This document shows positions 1-10,954 of a DNA stretch of 64,000 bases, in pieces. The stretch's first letter is position 1. Each line of letters opens with the position of its first letter. A program made the translations under genes and the position numbers. Source of the DNA: Isoetes taiwanensis (taxonomy: Eukaryota > Streptophyta > Lycopodiopsida > Isoetales > Isoetaceae); NCBI GenBank assembly GCA_021234155.1, contig JAJEKV010000036.1, forward strand, positions 6,409,079 to 6,473,078, read 5' to 3'. Below the pieces are notes generated by a model, which saw only the letters and a list, made by a program, of their open reading frames with translations, did no database searches and had not been told where the DNA came from.

Positions 1-44
1 GGTACAAAACCTGCTGGCAGGCCAAACAAGATGGTTCTCATATC

Positions 45-679
45 CTACGGCATGCAATGACTAGGATTGAGCAGGACTCTCCATGCAGCCCGGACACGGT
101 GCTCATTGATATGGGCAGTGTTGGAAGGGATAATCCAAGAACTAGACAAGGTAAATTTTCCAGAACGAATCATTCTGGCCAACGTATACAACAAACTAGC
201 AGTTAATCTACGGTTCCCATGGTAATTCACAAAATGGGCAGCTCGATTCAACAGGTTTTTGTTATCAAGCATAATTAAATTTTTCGTGTCACCAGCTCCC
301 CATCTCAAATACAAATCCTTTCCTTTCTCGATAGCAGCCTCACTCACATTATGAAGATGGTAGACATAATGAACTTTTCCCACATCCTTCATACAGTTTC
401 AATCATACCCTCAAAACAATGAAGGCGAGTATTTTTAAGGACTTTGCATACCAATATCACACCAGGAGGCTTAGAAACCCAATTGAAATCTCTTTTTATC
501 GCATCATTCATGGCCCTGGGACTATTGAACCAGGCTCTAAAAATAGCCTGACAATGCAAGTGATCTACAGTTGCACCACGCTCCATGGCTATAGCTCCAG
601 CCACACACCTCCGATTGCAAAACCCCACAAGACCATCATAAAAACTCATGGGCACATCTTGCCCAGATGTCACAATCAC
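45..679 (-). pseudogene. Unrecognised two-frame coding remnant with HLHCQ motif
   Basis: Two minus-strand frames follow each other (679 to 389, then 392 to 45) and read as one protein broken by a frameshift and stop near 390. The first part has His-Leu-His-Cys-Gln at about residues 40-44. The second begins with CMKDVGKVHY and is charged and well-composed, unlike random sequence. HxHxQ followed by a Lys-containing motif recalls HUH rolling-circle replication endonucleases, but no other motif was recognised, so this is a weak suggestion. It may be a transposon remnant. The 5' part of the protein would lie between 680 and about 1250, where frames are interrupted. Confidence 0.3.
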
Positions 680-3600
680 GTCTATGGCATTCCAGTCCTG
701 TCCAACAGAACAACCAGCATATCTCCCATCTCACGCTCTTGGGAATCAAAAGAACCCAGGTTTATAACGTGGCTCAGAGAACCAGGGACAGAGCAACCAA
801 CACTCTTACCTTTCTCGCTGCCCTCTTCAGAGACATAATTTATAAACAAAACAAGAAGAACACAGCTGGCTTACCTCTGACAGAAATCCCCTTGCACAAG
901 ACTCCAGCTCCGCTCCTGACCACGCAACCCGATCCCTCCTTATCCTAACAATCGAGCAACAGATGCTCGCCCTAGATTCCAGAGTTTGGAATCCACAGTG
1001 CCACCGTCACCAACATACCCTTCTTCCATACGAATACTTATGCCCACCATTGCAAACCTAGGGTAACAAATATACGCTGTCCAAATTTTGTCCACATTAT
1101 AAGGGATGTCGACCTCTAACCAATGATGCATTAGGGAGGCAAATAACGTATCTAGACGACACGTGTAAGATAAGGGGAGCATGAAAGTTGTTGTGAACAA
1201 TATTTCAAATATAGAAAATTTTGAAGGGCCCAAAATGTAGGAGATGAACAAGGTAGGTGCCTGATAGACAATTCGCCAAAGAGAATGTGGTCTGGACTTG
1301 GTACTGTGTGTTTATTTCGAGGAGTAGCTCCTCGATGGTATATGCGTACTAGAACTATTTATCATGCGTACTAGTACCATTTAATGGTGACGCATAACAA
1401 CAAAAAGAAAGGGTGTATAATAGAAGTTCTTGTTCACTTTTCATATGAGTACGGAAATAATGAAGAGAAGAGTTCCTAGAGTAGACGTTAAACATGTTCA
1501 CTAGGAACTTAGAGTGGCATCTCTTGAACTATGGTGGATAACATCATCCACTAGATGGTTATACGAGAGTGGATTATAATTACAGGCTATGACAAGAGTA
1601 TACATGGAAGGACACATGTATTAAACATGTAGGTAGTGAGGATTGTACAATACAGCGGGCAAGTATGAGCACCGCTATGTGGCTATGTGAAAGAATGACA
1701 TATGATTCTAGACTTAGGATTGGTTCACACATGTTACTATATCACATAATAACAAGGTAGAAGTCATGAATGTTGGAAAGTAGTATCAAATACTATAGTA
1801 GTAATGATATTAAGGATGTCGACTGTGATATTCAGATTTATGTCATACAGGAAAATAGTAGGATATTCGTGCAAGACGAATGGAATGTTACAGGATAAAG
1901 TTAGAAATAAGCATAATGGTATGCCTGTACCTGAAGGTATTTAAGGAGGTATGAAGTAGCAGAGATAAGCATTCAAGTTATCTCAATTGCTTGGGGTTGA
2001 CTGACGTCGGCAAGTACAACATATTAAGGGGCATAAAAGGTGTTCAAGTCAGGGAAATAGCTAGAGTAAGTCTAGCATATACGGCGATGTTACATTCTAG
2101 AACATCCCGAGGATGGTTGGAACGACATTGGAGTAACAGATAATGAGGAGTTAAGTACTCAAAGGTTGTAGATAGCAAGGAATTAATTCAGCGTTATAAG
2201 CTGAGAGTATAGAGTGGGTGAAAAGACGATAAAGAATTGGATAGCCCTATGGCGGTTGTTAACGAAGGTTCGAACATAGGGGTTTTCTATTATGAGATCG
2301 AGAGGGTTTAATGCTTCATCTCATTATGAGGGAACTAAAGACAACAACATTTGAAACTGATCAAAAGTTGAAGTTGACATGATAACTTAAGAAAATAGGT
2401 TAATTGTGACAAAGCATGGTTGATATTGGGAACACAAATGATATTTAGCTGAAGGAGCCTTTAGAAAAGCTCCTCAACTGAGGTAGTAAGCCTTCGGAAT
2501 TATGGCATAACCCCATGGGAGGATCATAGTTTATGTACACGACTGAAGCACCATAAGGCACTAAAGGAATGGTTAAAGTAGCTAGGGACTGCTGACAAAA
2601 TGTAGGCAGCATTAGAATTCCAACATAGAATTGGCCACTGTCCAGTTGGGAAGTCGGTGGCTCAGCCACATTATAAAGGTACATAAACAATATGTTTTGT
2701 TTCAAGGAACTACCAAGCTTACACTTTAGCTAAGTTAGAGCAGAGCTCTAGTATTGTAGGATGAGGACATATGTTTATCACGTACGTACTATGGACCATA
2801 CGATAAACATCTTGGAGAGGTAATCTATGCAGTGATGCGGGGAGAGAAGGACGAGTGTACCCCAAACTTACCAATGAAGGGTCTGGAATATGTCTGGAAT
2901 GCGCAAACAACGGTCAATCTTTTGCATGCTAAGGTAGAATGTTGTAGTTGGCACTTGAGATAAATGTCAACGGGCAATAGAATCTAGCTCAAGATGATGG
3001 GGTTGATTAGTACAATAGTACATCCAGGATAACATGGCGAACAATCATTTTACAAGGACCCTAGAAGGGTGCCTGATTGGTACTAACATTTGGGGCTATT
3101 GTTCTAATTTTTCTGAGATATGTATTTTATTCTTTAAATTTAGTGACCCTAAGACACTAAGATAATGGTTGGAAGGAGTTTGCCCCAATCAAATTTAGGT
3201 ATTCTTGAAGGTGTTGATGAGTCAAGAATGGTGGCATACCTTCAAGTGTCAGGGTAGAAAAACTTGAAAAGAGTTTTGGCCATTGCAAGTTGACAGACAT
3301 GTGATGCAGATATATAATCACTGCAATATAGGAGGTGAAGGGGTGCAAACTGATACGAAAGTTTATGCTCTAGATAGATTCGAGTGAGATGTTGACATAG
3401 CTGTGGGAGTTCGAACTCAAGCAATTACTAGGTGTTACAGAGTATGTGTCGTGACCTAGGAAAGGGAAGTGAAGGGTGATAAACATAAAGAAAAGTAGTG
3501 AAGGGTGATGGTACAATTTACAAACCCAAGGCCTAGAGGGTTGCTGCATGGCAGTGTCTAGTTGGTTGGGTCAAGAGAGGTCTATTCTCTGAGAAGCAAG

Positions 3601-4120
3601 GCGAGTCAAGGCTTAGAGACTAAAAGAAACAACATTAGGTATGGTTGGTTCTACAGTGCTACTTAGCTCCTGACATGCGAAGATGAATAAAATAGCATTT
3701 AAAGCAGATGACGATACTAGAGATTAAATGAAGGCAGGGTTGAAAGAATTTTGCTACTAAGGCATCTACTAGAGAAAAAATTATTTCAACATCAGTACTG
3801 GAGAATTTCGTACTTCTAGAGTATTGCTGCAAAAGAACGTTTATCATTGAAGGAGAGAGCGGATTAGGGTCCAGCTTAGGAGATTCTATCTTGTTCAGAA
3901 GAGTCGCCGTCCATCTCGCATCGACAAGGTGCGATACTATGGTCGGGGAACCCATTTGCCGAGGCCAATAATGATCCTTGGGGTGAGCGCACCTTGCCAT
4001 GGTGGCATAAGTTCGGCGGGGTTGTTGCCATCATAGCATAGGTTTACAGAAGGTAGTCCTCTAATTTAAATAGAAAACGGAGCCACTATAATTAAAATGA
4101 GAACTATTATATCCCTTTAA
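680..4120. other. Decayed repeat DNA, no gene recognised
   Basis: About 3.4 kb with stops in all frames and no reading frame longer than about 113 codons. Around 2,590-2,680 a plus-strand stretch faintly resembles the RNase H region of a Ty3/gypsy element, with an IELATV-like string, but it is too degraded to call. Dead retrotransposon internal sequence is the likeliest content. Confidence 0.3.
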
Positions 4121-4122
4121 CA

Positions 4123-4195
4123 AGGAACTTAGCCCATTGGTAAAGGGGTTGGCTTGGGCGCAGGAGGTCAGGGGTTGAATCCCACCATATGCCTC
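4123..4195 (+). repeat. tRNA-derived SINE-like unit 1
   Basis: An A-box match (TAGCCCATTGG, 4130-4140) is followed 32 bp later by a B-box-like GGTTGAATCC (4173-4182). This is the spacing of an internal RNA polymerase III promoter. The sequence is followed by T/C-rich DNA. No full cloverleaf could be drawn, so this is a tRNA-like SINE head rather than a functional tRNA gene. Confidence 0.45.
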
Positions 4196-4281
4196 TTTCT
4201 TTTAAAAAGAGTTGTGGTCTAGAAATAGAGTACTAGATATATATAAGAAATATATAAAATGTAAATATCAAATTTACTTAA

Positions 4282-4371
4282 AGAAAGTTGGCATAGTGAT
4301 AAGGATCTAAGGTTGGAATTAGGAGGTCACAGGTTTAAAATGCGGGTGGAAAAAGGAATTTTTTTTTTTTT
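4282..4371 (+). repeat. tRNA-derived SINE-like unit 2
   Basis: A second, more diverged tRNA-like unit 160 bp downstream in the same orientation. It has an A-box-like TGGCATAGTGA (4289-4299), a B-box-like GGTTTAAAAT (4332-4341), and ends in a run of T at 4359-4371. The shared AGGAGGTCA before both B boxes links it to unit 1. Confidence 0.35.
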
Positions 4372-4821
4372 GTTTGGTCAAGGGGCGCACGGTCAAACTG
4401 GCGTGAATGGGATTTTGGACACTTAAAATCAAAAAATAAGGGCCGTTTTTTCCAAGTACACTAATTTGGGTTTTGGGCCTGATTGATGATGCCGGAGAAT
4501 GCTGGAGAATCGGCCAAAGAATGTACTAGACTAATTCAGATGTTCTGGACACAACAGAACAAAGATTGCCTCAATCCGAGTTTCCTAGAAAAAGTTATGG
4601 GCCCTGGAAGAAAGGAACTGCATTTTGCCGAAAACTCAACATAACCTCATCCTAATATTTTGATTTTTTCTTCCTATCTAGCTCATTCCTCATATACTTA
4701 GGCCAAAAATCATCCTACTTACGAATTTAGTATAACTTTCTTACATTGGAGGTCCCCTACTATCTAGATGGTCTAACGAGTTAGACATGGCCAGTGCTAT
4801 GATATGGTCTACCAAGATCAT

Positions 4822-4833
4822 GCTCTGATACCA
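4822..4833 (-). promoter_or_regulatory. Initiator-Met tRNA primer-binding site of a minus-strand LTR element
   Basis: GCTCTGATACCA is the reverse complement of TGGTATCAGAGC, the standard plant retrotransposon primer-binding site for initiator methionine tRNA. It lies one base from the TGTGACG terminus of the LTR at 4835, the expected place just inside a 5' LTR on the minus strand. Confidence 0.75.
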
Positions 4834-4834
4834 T

Positions 4835-5990
4835 TGTGACGCTCCCCGGACCTATACGATGCTCCCATCATAAAAATATGGGAAATTCCCCTCCCATGGT
4901 GACTTCATCACCATAGAAAGGCCCTCCGTCTGACTCGGACCGCTGTGGTTCGGGTGAAGGATATGGAGGTGTCATTCGTCCTATGCCTTCTATGGGAATC
5001 CTATATAGCGGAAGCGTACATACATGTTAGCACCTAGCAATAATACAAATGAATAATATACCACCATGAAGGGTCGCCGATCATCATCAATACGAATACA
5101 ACAGAATACCAACATAACAAAAGAAAAATACACCATAAATAAGGGCTCTACCCCGGGCTCAGGCTCATGGGGGTCGACTGACAGTCGGAGCCTCAAGATA
5201 TCAGCAGACAGAAGCATGGCATGGCGTTTGCATAGAACAATAGTTAGGATAGTCCATTCCATCCACCCCTCTTGTGCACACTTTGCAGATAGGCTGAAAC
5301 ATGCTATGGCGTGATTGTAGCCCTCCGGAGATGCAATCCCATGGAATCACCCTATGATACTACTCCGGGTTACATCTCCCCGATCCGATATGGCAGGTTT
5401 GAGAGGCGTCCCCTCCTAGAGCATGATGGATCCCTAGGTGTGCTAGAGAACACGTGCCACATCAGTGACCCCCCCCATTCGTACTACTCCCCTAAATCTA
5501 AAGGCCGGCTTTCCAGCCCGTTCGAGTCCAGGACGTCCATATAGGCACGTCTCCTGTGACGTAGGGAGTATTGGACCCATACCCGGCCCTCTTAGTGACC
5601 GGCTATAAGCCTAGCACACTGTAGAAGTCTTGCAACCATGCTAGGCAAGACCGCAACCCCGATTTACCATCATACTCATTATTTGGTGCTGAATCACTTC
5701 AGAGCATCCACAACTAGGTAGGCTTTTGTGCATCGGCTGCATTTAATGGGATTTAAGGGGTTCTAGTTAGGAGCATCACTAAATCTAGACAGCCTTTAGG
5801 TCTCTACCCCCCTTAATCCAATAGAACACAGGAGGAACAGAAAGAGAAAACAGAATCAGATAACAAACATCCATCATCATTATCATCATAAGTAGATCAT
5901 AGAATAGAATATATTCATCCATCTACTCAAACAAGAGTCAAAAGAATACAAGCTATGCTAAAACTAACCGGTATCATAGCTATCTCTCTG
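4835..5990 (-). mobile_element. LTR (minus strand), diverged relative of the LTR at 49.65-51.13 kb
   Basis: Begins TGTGACG beside an iMet primer-binding site. It shares blocks in the same order with the complete LTR at 49,651-51,130: a GTGCACACTTTGC block near 5,274, a GGGTTACATCTCCC block near 5,367 and a TCTCTACCCCC block near 5,801. The outer end is not clear, since the expected CGTCACA was not found, so 5,990 is approximate. Internal gag-pol on the minus strand below 4,820 is not recognisable. The two LTRs are too diverged to belong to one recent insertion. Confidence 0.65.
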
Positions 5991-6368
5991 GTTCTCCATC
6001 CTTCTGGCTAGAACCAAGGTTGAATAGCAGCGGGCAAATTGGGGTGGAAGCCCCAATTTGGGTGTCCCAAATTAGTAAGCCTGCTTTGCCCAATCGATCT
6101 GGGCCAGGTGGCAACTCTGGATTGGTTATTATTAACTAATTTAATATATCCTTTTTAATATTAGGTTAAGCCCTAAATACGAATTAGGGTTTAGAGTTAG
6201 GTTTCCACCTTAATATTTAATGTGGGATTCTGAAGAGTCGAGCAACTACATGAAAATACTCGACAAGTATTTTTATAGATGAATCTTGTAAAACTCTTTG
6301 AAAATCAATATAAGTAAAAATTTTCTATGATATATATGTGTTGTACCTTTTCAATTTAAAATATTTGA
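5991..6368. other. Intergenic, short hairpin and AT-rich DNA
   Basis: No gene seen. A short inverted repeat (AATTGGGG / CCCCAATT) lies at about 6,037-6,058. Near 6,190-6,210 there is a single telomere-like TTAGGGTTTAG stretch, too short to be an interstitial telomere array. Confidence 0.4.
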
Positions 6369-6998
6369 ATGGATTGTGAGCAAATGTTCTCGTGTATGTC
6401 TAAAACTAGAGATGATAGAGCTTCGACAGTCCCTGTCTATCTAAAGCCACATACACATTTGGAAGTGTTGCTGAGTGGAACTGAAACTGTCATGATTAGC
6501 TCACCGACATCAAAATTTTGGAAGCTGATACACAGTGGTTCAATGATCAATTGATCCTCCTTTTCTCAAGGTGATACTTTCATCTGATTTGTGATCATCA
6601 GGATTGTGCCATCATATGCATATGTTTGCAGATACATGGAATATTACTTGATGCTCCAAGGAATGAGCCATCCCTTTCATATTTTTAACCCTTTTTTTCA
6701 CTCGACATTGTCCAAGGACACAAATAGTTACAAAACAATAAGGAAACATATGAATCTGGATAAGTGCCAGTACATGTTTGTTCCTGCTTGTGATCGACAT
6801 TACTGGACCTGTTTTTTTATTGTAAACCGCGCGTGTCTCGCACAGAGATATAAACCAGTAATATATCACTTTGATAGCATGGGCTTGTATGGCAGAAGAA
6901 GACATATTGAGAGGTTAGTGCTTGCTCATTGCATTTTGCTGTTGTCATATAATGAGAATAAACTTTCAATGCAGGTTCTTGGAATTGCTTGGACATAA
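6369..6998 (+). pseudogene. Ulp1-like (C48) cysteine protease fragment, transposon type
   Basis: The frame at 6,591-6,998 contains a MFVPACDRHYWTCFFIVN block and, about 25 residues later, YHFDSM. These match the catalytic His (HYW) and Asp (FDS) regions of C48/Ulp1 SUMO-protease-like domains, which plant Mutator-like and CACTA elements often carry. The preceding frame (6,369-6,554) is probably the upstream part, separated by stops. The Gln and Cys region of the active site is missing, because the frame ends at 6,998 before it. A truncated transposon-borne copy is more likely than a host deSUMOylase. Confidence 0.6.
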
Positions 6999-7142
6999 TA
7001 ATTTCAGCTTTACAACCTCAAATGTTGAAAATTTTCAAAACGCCTCTTCAAACCGATGGCCAAACAAGGTAAAATGAGGTTATTTAAAAAAAAGGGTGCA
7101 TGAAATTGTATTTTGAGCCCCCCCTCCTCCCGCCTAATGACT

Positions 7143-7581
7143 AATTTTTTTATGGAACGATAGAAATGACTTCTTTTAAGTGACACTTTTCCTTGCAAAT
7201 AGAATTTTCTTCAAGCATGTTTTCAGAAAAAACCACCAATTTAAGAGGGTATAATATTGAACAAGAAATTGAAGCAAAGCTTGTAATTGAAATTGTAGTA
7301 TTCTCAAAATGTGAAGATAAAATCTTCATATTCAAATGCAAAATTTACAGTCTTCTTTTAAGACTCAGCTATGTACAAAAGTATGAGGAGTGATGAGAGA
7401 GCGATCCAGCACATCATCATGTTCATTTATGCCATCCTCATCACCTTCACTTCTTTCACTGTCACCCGAGGAAGTGCTTGAGTTGTCTTCCTCATCACTA
7501 TCAACAGATGGTGAAGCATTGCCACCACCACTCCCTTCTTCATCCTCTTCCTCGTAATTACAAACCTTTTTAAGCAAATTG
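7143..7581. repeat. 439-bp tandem direct repeat, copy 1
   Basis: Nearly identical to 7,582-8,020 at a constant offset of 439 bp (for example ATGGAACGATAG at 7,152 and 7,591). On the minus strand each copy encodes a 70-residue acidic, Ser/Gly/Asp-rich peptide ending in a stop. It could be the C-terminal tail of the transposase whose other part is at 17-19 kb, but that link is inference. Confidence 0.9.
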
Positions 7582-8020
7582 AATTTTTTTATGGAACGAT
7601 AGAAATGACTTTTTTAATGTGACACTTTTCCTTGCAAATAGAATTTTCTTCAAGTATGTTTTCAGAAAAAACCACCAATTTAAGAGGGTATAATATTGAA
7701 CAAGAAATTGAAGTAAAGCTTGTAATTAAAGTTGTAGTATTCTCAAAATGTGAAGATAAAATCTTCATATTCACATGCAAAATTTACAGTCTTCTTTTAA
7801 GACTCAGTTATGTACAAAAGTATGAGGAGTGATGAGAGAGGGATTTAGCACATCATCATGTTCATTTATGCCATCCTTATCACCTTCACTTCTTTCACTG
7901 TCACCCGAGGAAGTGCTTGAGTTGTCTTCCCCATCACTATCAACAGATGGTGAAGCATTGCCACCACCACTCCCTTCTTCATCCTCTTCCTCGTAATTAC
8001 AAGCCTTTTTAAGCAAATTG
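7582..8020. repeat. 439-bp tandem direct repeat, copy 2
   Basis: Second copy of the unit at 7,143-7,581. It differs at scattered single positions and both copies keep the same frames. High identity means the duplication is young compared with the decayed sequence around it. Confidence 0.9.
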
Positions 8021-8130
8021 ATAGTCCTCTAGCGTAGATGATTGTCAGATTTCAATTTAAAATCATAGCACAATATAGTCACGTCATTAATATAGCGCTC
8101 GTGCAACACAGGGGGTTTTTCGTAGGGGAG

Positions 8131-8826
8131 ATGCCCGCGAAGAAGAAAGACCCCATCGAATATGATGGTGTTAGCGGTGATCAACGAGCTCAAGAACGAG
8201 ATCCATTGTTTGCGGTCGGAGGTCAAATCGATTTAGGGAACCCTGGACGAATTGCTTACCCAAAACCAAAATCTGAGAAAACAAACTGCAGAAATGTCTT
8301 CAAACCTAAAACCTTCAGATTTTAAGGCACAAATTACAGAGTTGGAGAGTAAGCTAGCATCTTTGGTAGCAGAAACCACAAAGGAGCAAATGAAACTTCA
8401 CCAAGCTGAAGTTTCATCAGAGCAAACAGAGCAAGAAATACGGGCCAAAAATCTGAAGATATCAGGTTTGCAAGAGGTAGAAGGAGAAGATTTGACAATT
8501 CTTGTTGGGCGCTTTTTCTCGAGAGACAATCGTCTTCATGACCCACTTCATGTGTAATCCACGAAGATTGGGAAAACCGGTACATACTCTCGCCCAATTC
8601 TAGTGAAATTCCGGACAAAAGAAGCTAGAGATAGAGTCCCCGCATAACGTAAATGTGCTTAAGGGAGAGAAGATCCGAATTTTGGATCGGGACCTTACTC
8701 CAAGCCAGTTAGAAGCTGCGAAAGCTTGAATGGGCAAAAGTAAAAGAGGCCGGGGATAAAGGATTAGTTGCATATCTGGACCAAGCGGGAAAAGCCATCA
8801 TCACAAGCGAGGGAAACACTGACTAG
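8131..8826 (+). pseudogene. LINE ORF1 (RNA-binding protein), frameshifted
   Basis: Starts MPAKKKD at 8,131. After a frameshift near 8,165 it reads as a coiled coil rich in Glu, Lys and Leu (about 8,170-8,430), then the typical ORF1 block KNLKISGLQEVEGED (8,447 on), an RRM-like ILVKFRTKEARDRV segment (about 8,598-8,640) and a C-terminal domain ending at the stop at 8,824-8,826. An in-frame stop at about 8,233 and shifts near 8,640 inactivate it. The product normally coats the LINE RNA. Confidence 0.7.
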
Positions 8827-8837
8827 GAAGCAAGGGC

Positions 8838-9248
8838 CTTGAGAATTAGTCTATGGAATGCGCATGGACTATCTCGGGGAAAAAATAAATGCAACACTTG
8901 GAAATTTGGCAACACCAAGATCTATTATGCTTCAGAGACATGGGCTCACCGGTTTCGATCTCTACGACATACCGGGTTATGTAATCGTTAGCTCAAGTGG
9001 AACGAGAAAGTAAATAGAGTTGGGCGTGGTTTTGGAGGCATAATACATACAAGAAGAAGGATACAACATATGATTTTCAGATCTTGAGACAAGACCCAAG
9101 CAACCAATACATTTGGTTTCGGGTTAATGGAAGGCAGCCACTAATGTTTGCTGCCTGCTACTTTGCTCCAGAAAATGCTAGCATATATCATAAGCATAAT
9201 CTAGACAAGGAGAACCCTTACGGAAATTTGTGCTCGGATATTCTTGAA
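8838..9248 (+). pseudogene. LINE ORF2, N-terminal endonuclease part before the hAT insertion
   Basis: Reads LRISLWNAHGLSRG at the start, the usual entry of the AP-like endonuclease. SETW follows, supplying the catalytic Glu, then GRGFGGII. Several frame changes are needed. The sequence stops at the 8-bp target duplication TTCTTGAA (9,241-9,248) and continues at 14,158 with the rest of the same domain. This domain nicks target DNA to prime reverse transcription. Confidence 0.7.
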
Positions 9249-9596
9249 CAGGGTATTTTTTAAGCGCCCTATATTTTTATAGGGGCAGAAACAACTGGCT
9301 ACTGCCCATGTAGGATAAATAACTTGGCGTAGTTTGGCCTGGCGATATTTTGCACCTTCTTGCTAAGATGGCGTAACTAAACTGGCGCAACCATGAAATT
9401 TTTATTTTTCTACGTTAACAAATTGGCTACGAGCAAATTCGTGCTAGTAAAGATAGGAACATGCTTTGGTAGTGAAAATACGACGTCTAGCCGCAACCAC
9501 CTAGGCATATTTCCCAAATAATACATTCAAAATTGCATTAGGGACATATGAGACCAAGGGGGGATATATAAGTAATTTAAGAAAATATCTGCAACT

Positions 9597-9785
9597 TTAA
9601 GGTATATGGTTATGCATGAGACCATTGCTTAAAAGTATTTCTAAGTTACTTGGTCTATGAGACCTATGCTCAAAAGTATTTCTATGCTATGCTAAGTTAC
9701 TTGGTCTATGAGACCTATGCTCAAAAGTATGAGACCTATGCTCAGAAATAATACGAGACCTATGCTCAAAAGTTACGAGACCTAT
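9597..9785 (+). repeat. Short subterminal repeats in the hAT element
   Basis: The motif GAGACCTATGCTCAAAAGTA recurs about five times with variants within 190 bp, some next to each other (9,709-9,745). Subterminal motif clusters of this kind are typical transposase-binding regions of hAT elements. Function here is inferred from position only. Confidence 0.6.
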
Positions 9786-10954
9786 AAGTAACTCCAGAAT
9801 AAACATTTGCTCTCATATTTCTATAGTTGCTATAGGTCTCGGATTTCTAAGTTATTATTTGGTCTCGTATTTCTAAGTTATTATGCTATGCAACTCCAGA
9901 ATGAACATTTGCTCTCATATGGTATGGTATCGCCCTATTTCGGCGTCTCTCCAAAAAGATTTGAATCCGGCTGTGCAGTCACATGCTTGAATCCGGCTTG
10001 TAAATTCTGCAATCACTGAATCTGGCTGTGCAAAATTTAGAACGGTTCCTGCAAAATTTAGAACGGCAAAAATATAACCGTGGCGAGCAGGGTATCTACG
10101 ATGCTTGGGACGATCCTATTGCTACAGTAACCGACTGTAACATTGAAAATAAGTTCCAATATTGCATTAAGTTCCAATCGCTTCCATCTAGGTTGCAGGC
10201 AACCTACCTAAAACCTCAAGGATCTCTGATCCTATGCTGCACTTCTTGTACAGAAATTACGAAACTATCTTTGCACAATGTTGCCAATTTAAATTACAAC
10301 ACCGCAATTAAACTATATCTTTCAAACACCATAACTAAAATAGATAATAGTATCATGATGGGTTCTAAGAAGACAGATCCTATGCTGCACTTCTTCTTGA
10401 TAATGTTGCACAGAAATACAACCTGCAATTAAACTATATCATACAAACACCATAACTAGATAATAGAAAATGAAAAGTGGAAACAGAAAACAGAAAGTTT
10501 CTTCTATTACATGTTACTTGCCTTAGAGTTGCCATTCAAGATCTGGCAGTAACCTGGAGTTTTCACACAAAAAGAAATACTCTTTACGTAACATATCATG
10601 TCTTCTATAGCACATATCCCGAATCTTTAACTAAACATTTTAAGAAACTAAATGTGATGTAGATTTAGGTTCTGTTTTTCCTCATAATATTGATGAGAGC
10701 CCTGCATTCAAGAGAACATGTATTAAAACATGCAGACTACTCCAAACAGAAAATAGAAATTAATCAAGTACATACCTTTTATGCTAGAGGTTTGGCGTGC
10801 CATGCATTCACGCTTAATTAGGTTTGTCATGAAGGATGGGAGGATTCTCATCTTTGCGGCTCATGCATTGTCAGTAGTTCCTCTTCTATTAATTGCTTGT
10901 TTCCACATTTGAAAAGCTTGATCATAAGGAAAACTTTCCAACGAGTGATCACAC

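Noticed and set aside
2445-2800. Ty3/gypsy RNase H-like region
   Set aside because: Only one short IELATV-like string matches; frames are full of stops and neighbouring motifs are absent.
4123-4195. Functional tRNA gene
   Set aside because: A and B boxes are present but no acceptor stem or complete cloverleaf could be drawn, and a related unit follows at once.
5066-5544. Plus-strand frames within the 4.8 kb LTR
   Set aside because: They lie in LTR sequence and have no counterpart frame in the related LTR at 49.65 kb.
6170-6215. Interstitial telomere repeat
   Set aside because: A single TTAGGGTTTAG-like stretch without an array.
7365-8016. Two acidic 70-residue genes on the minus strand
   Set aside because: They are the same sequence within a tandem duplication and lack a start context; at most the tail exon of a transposase.
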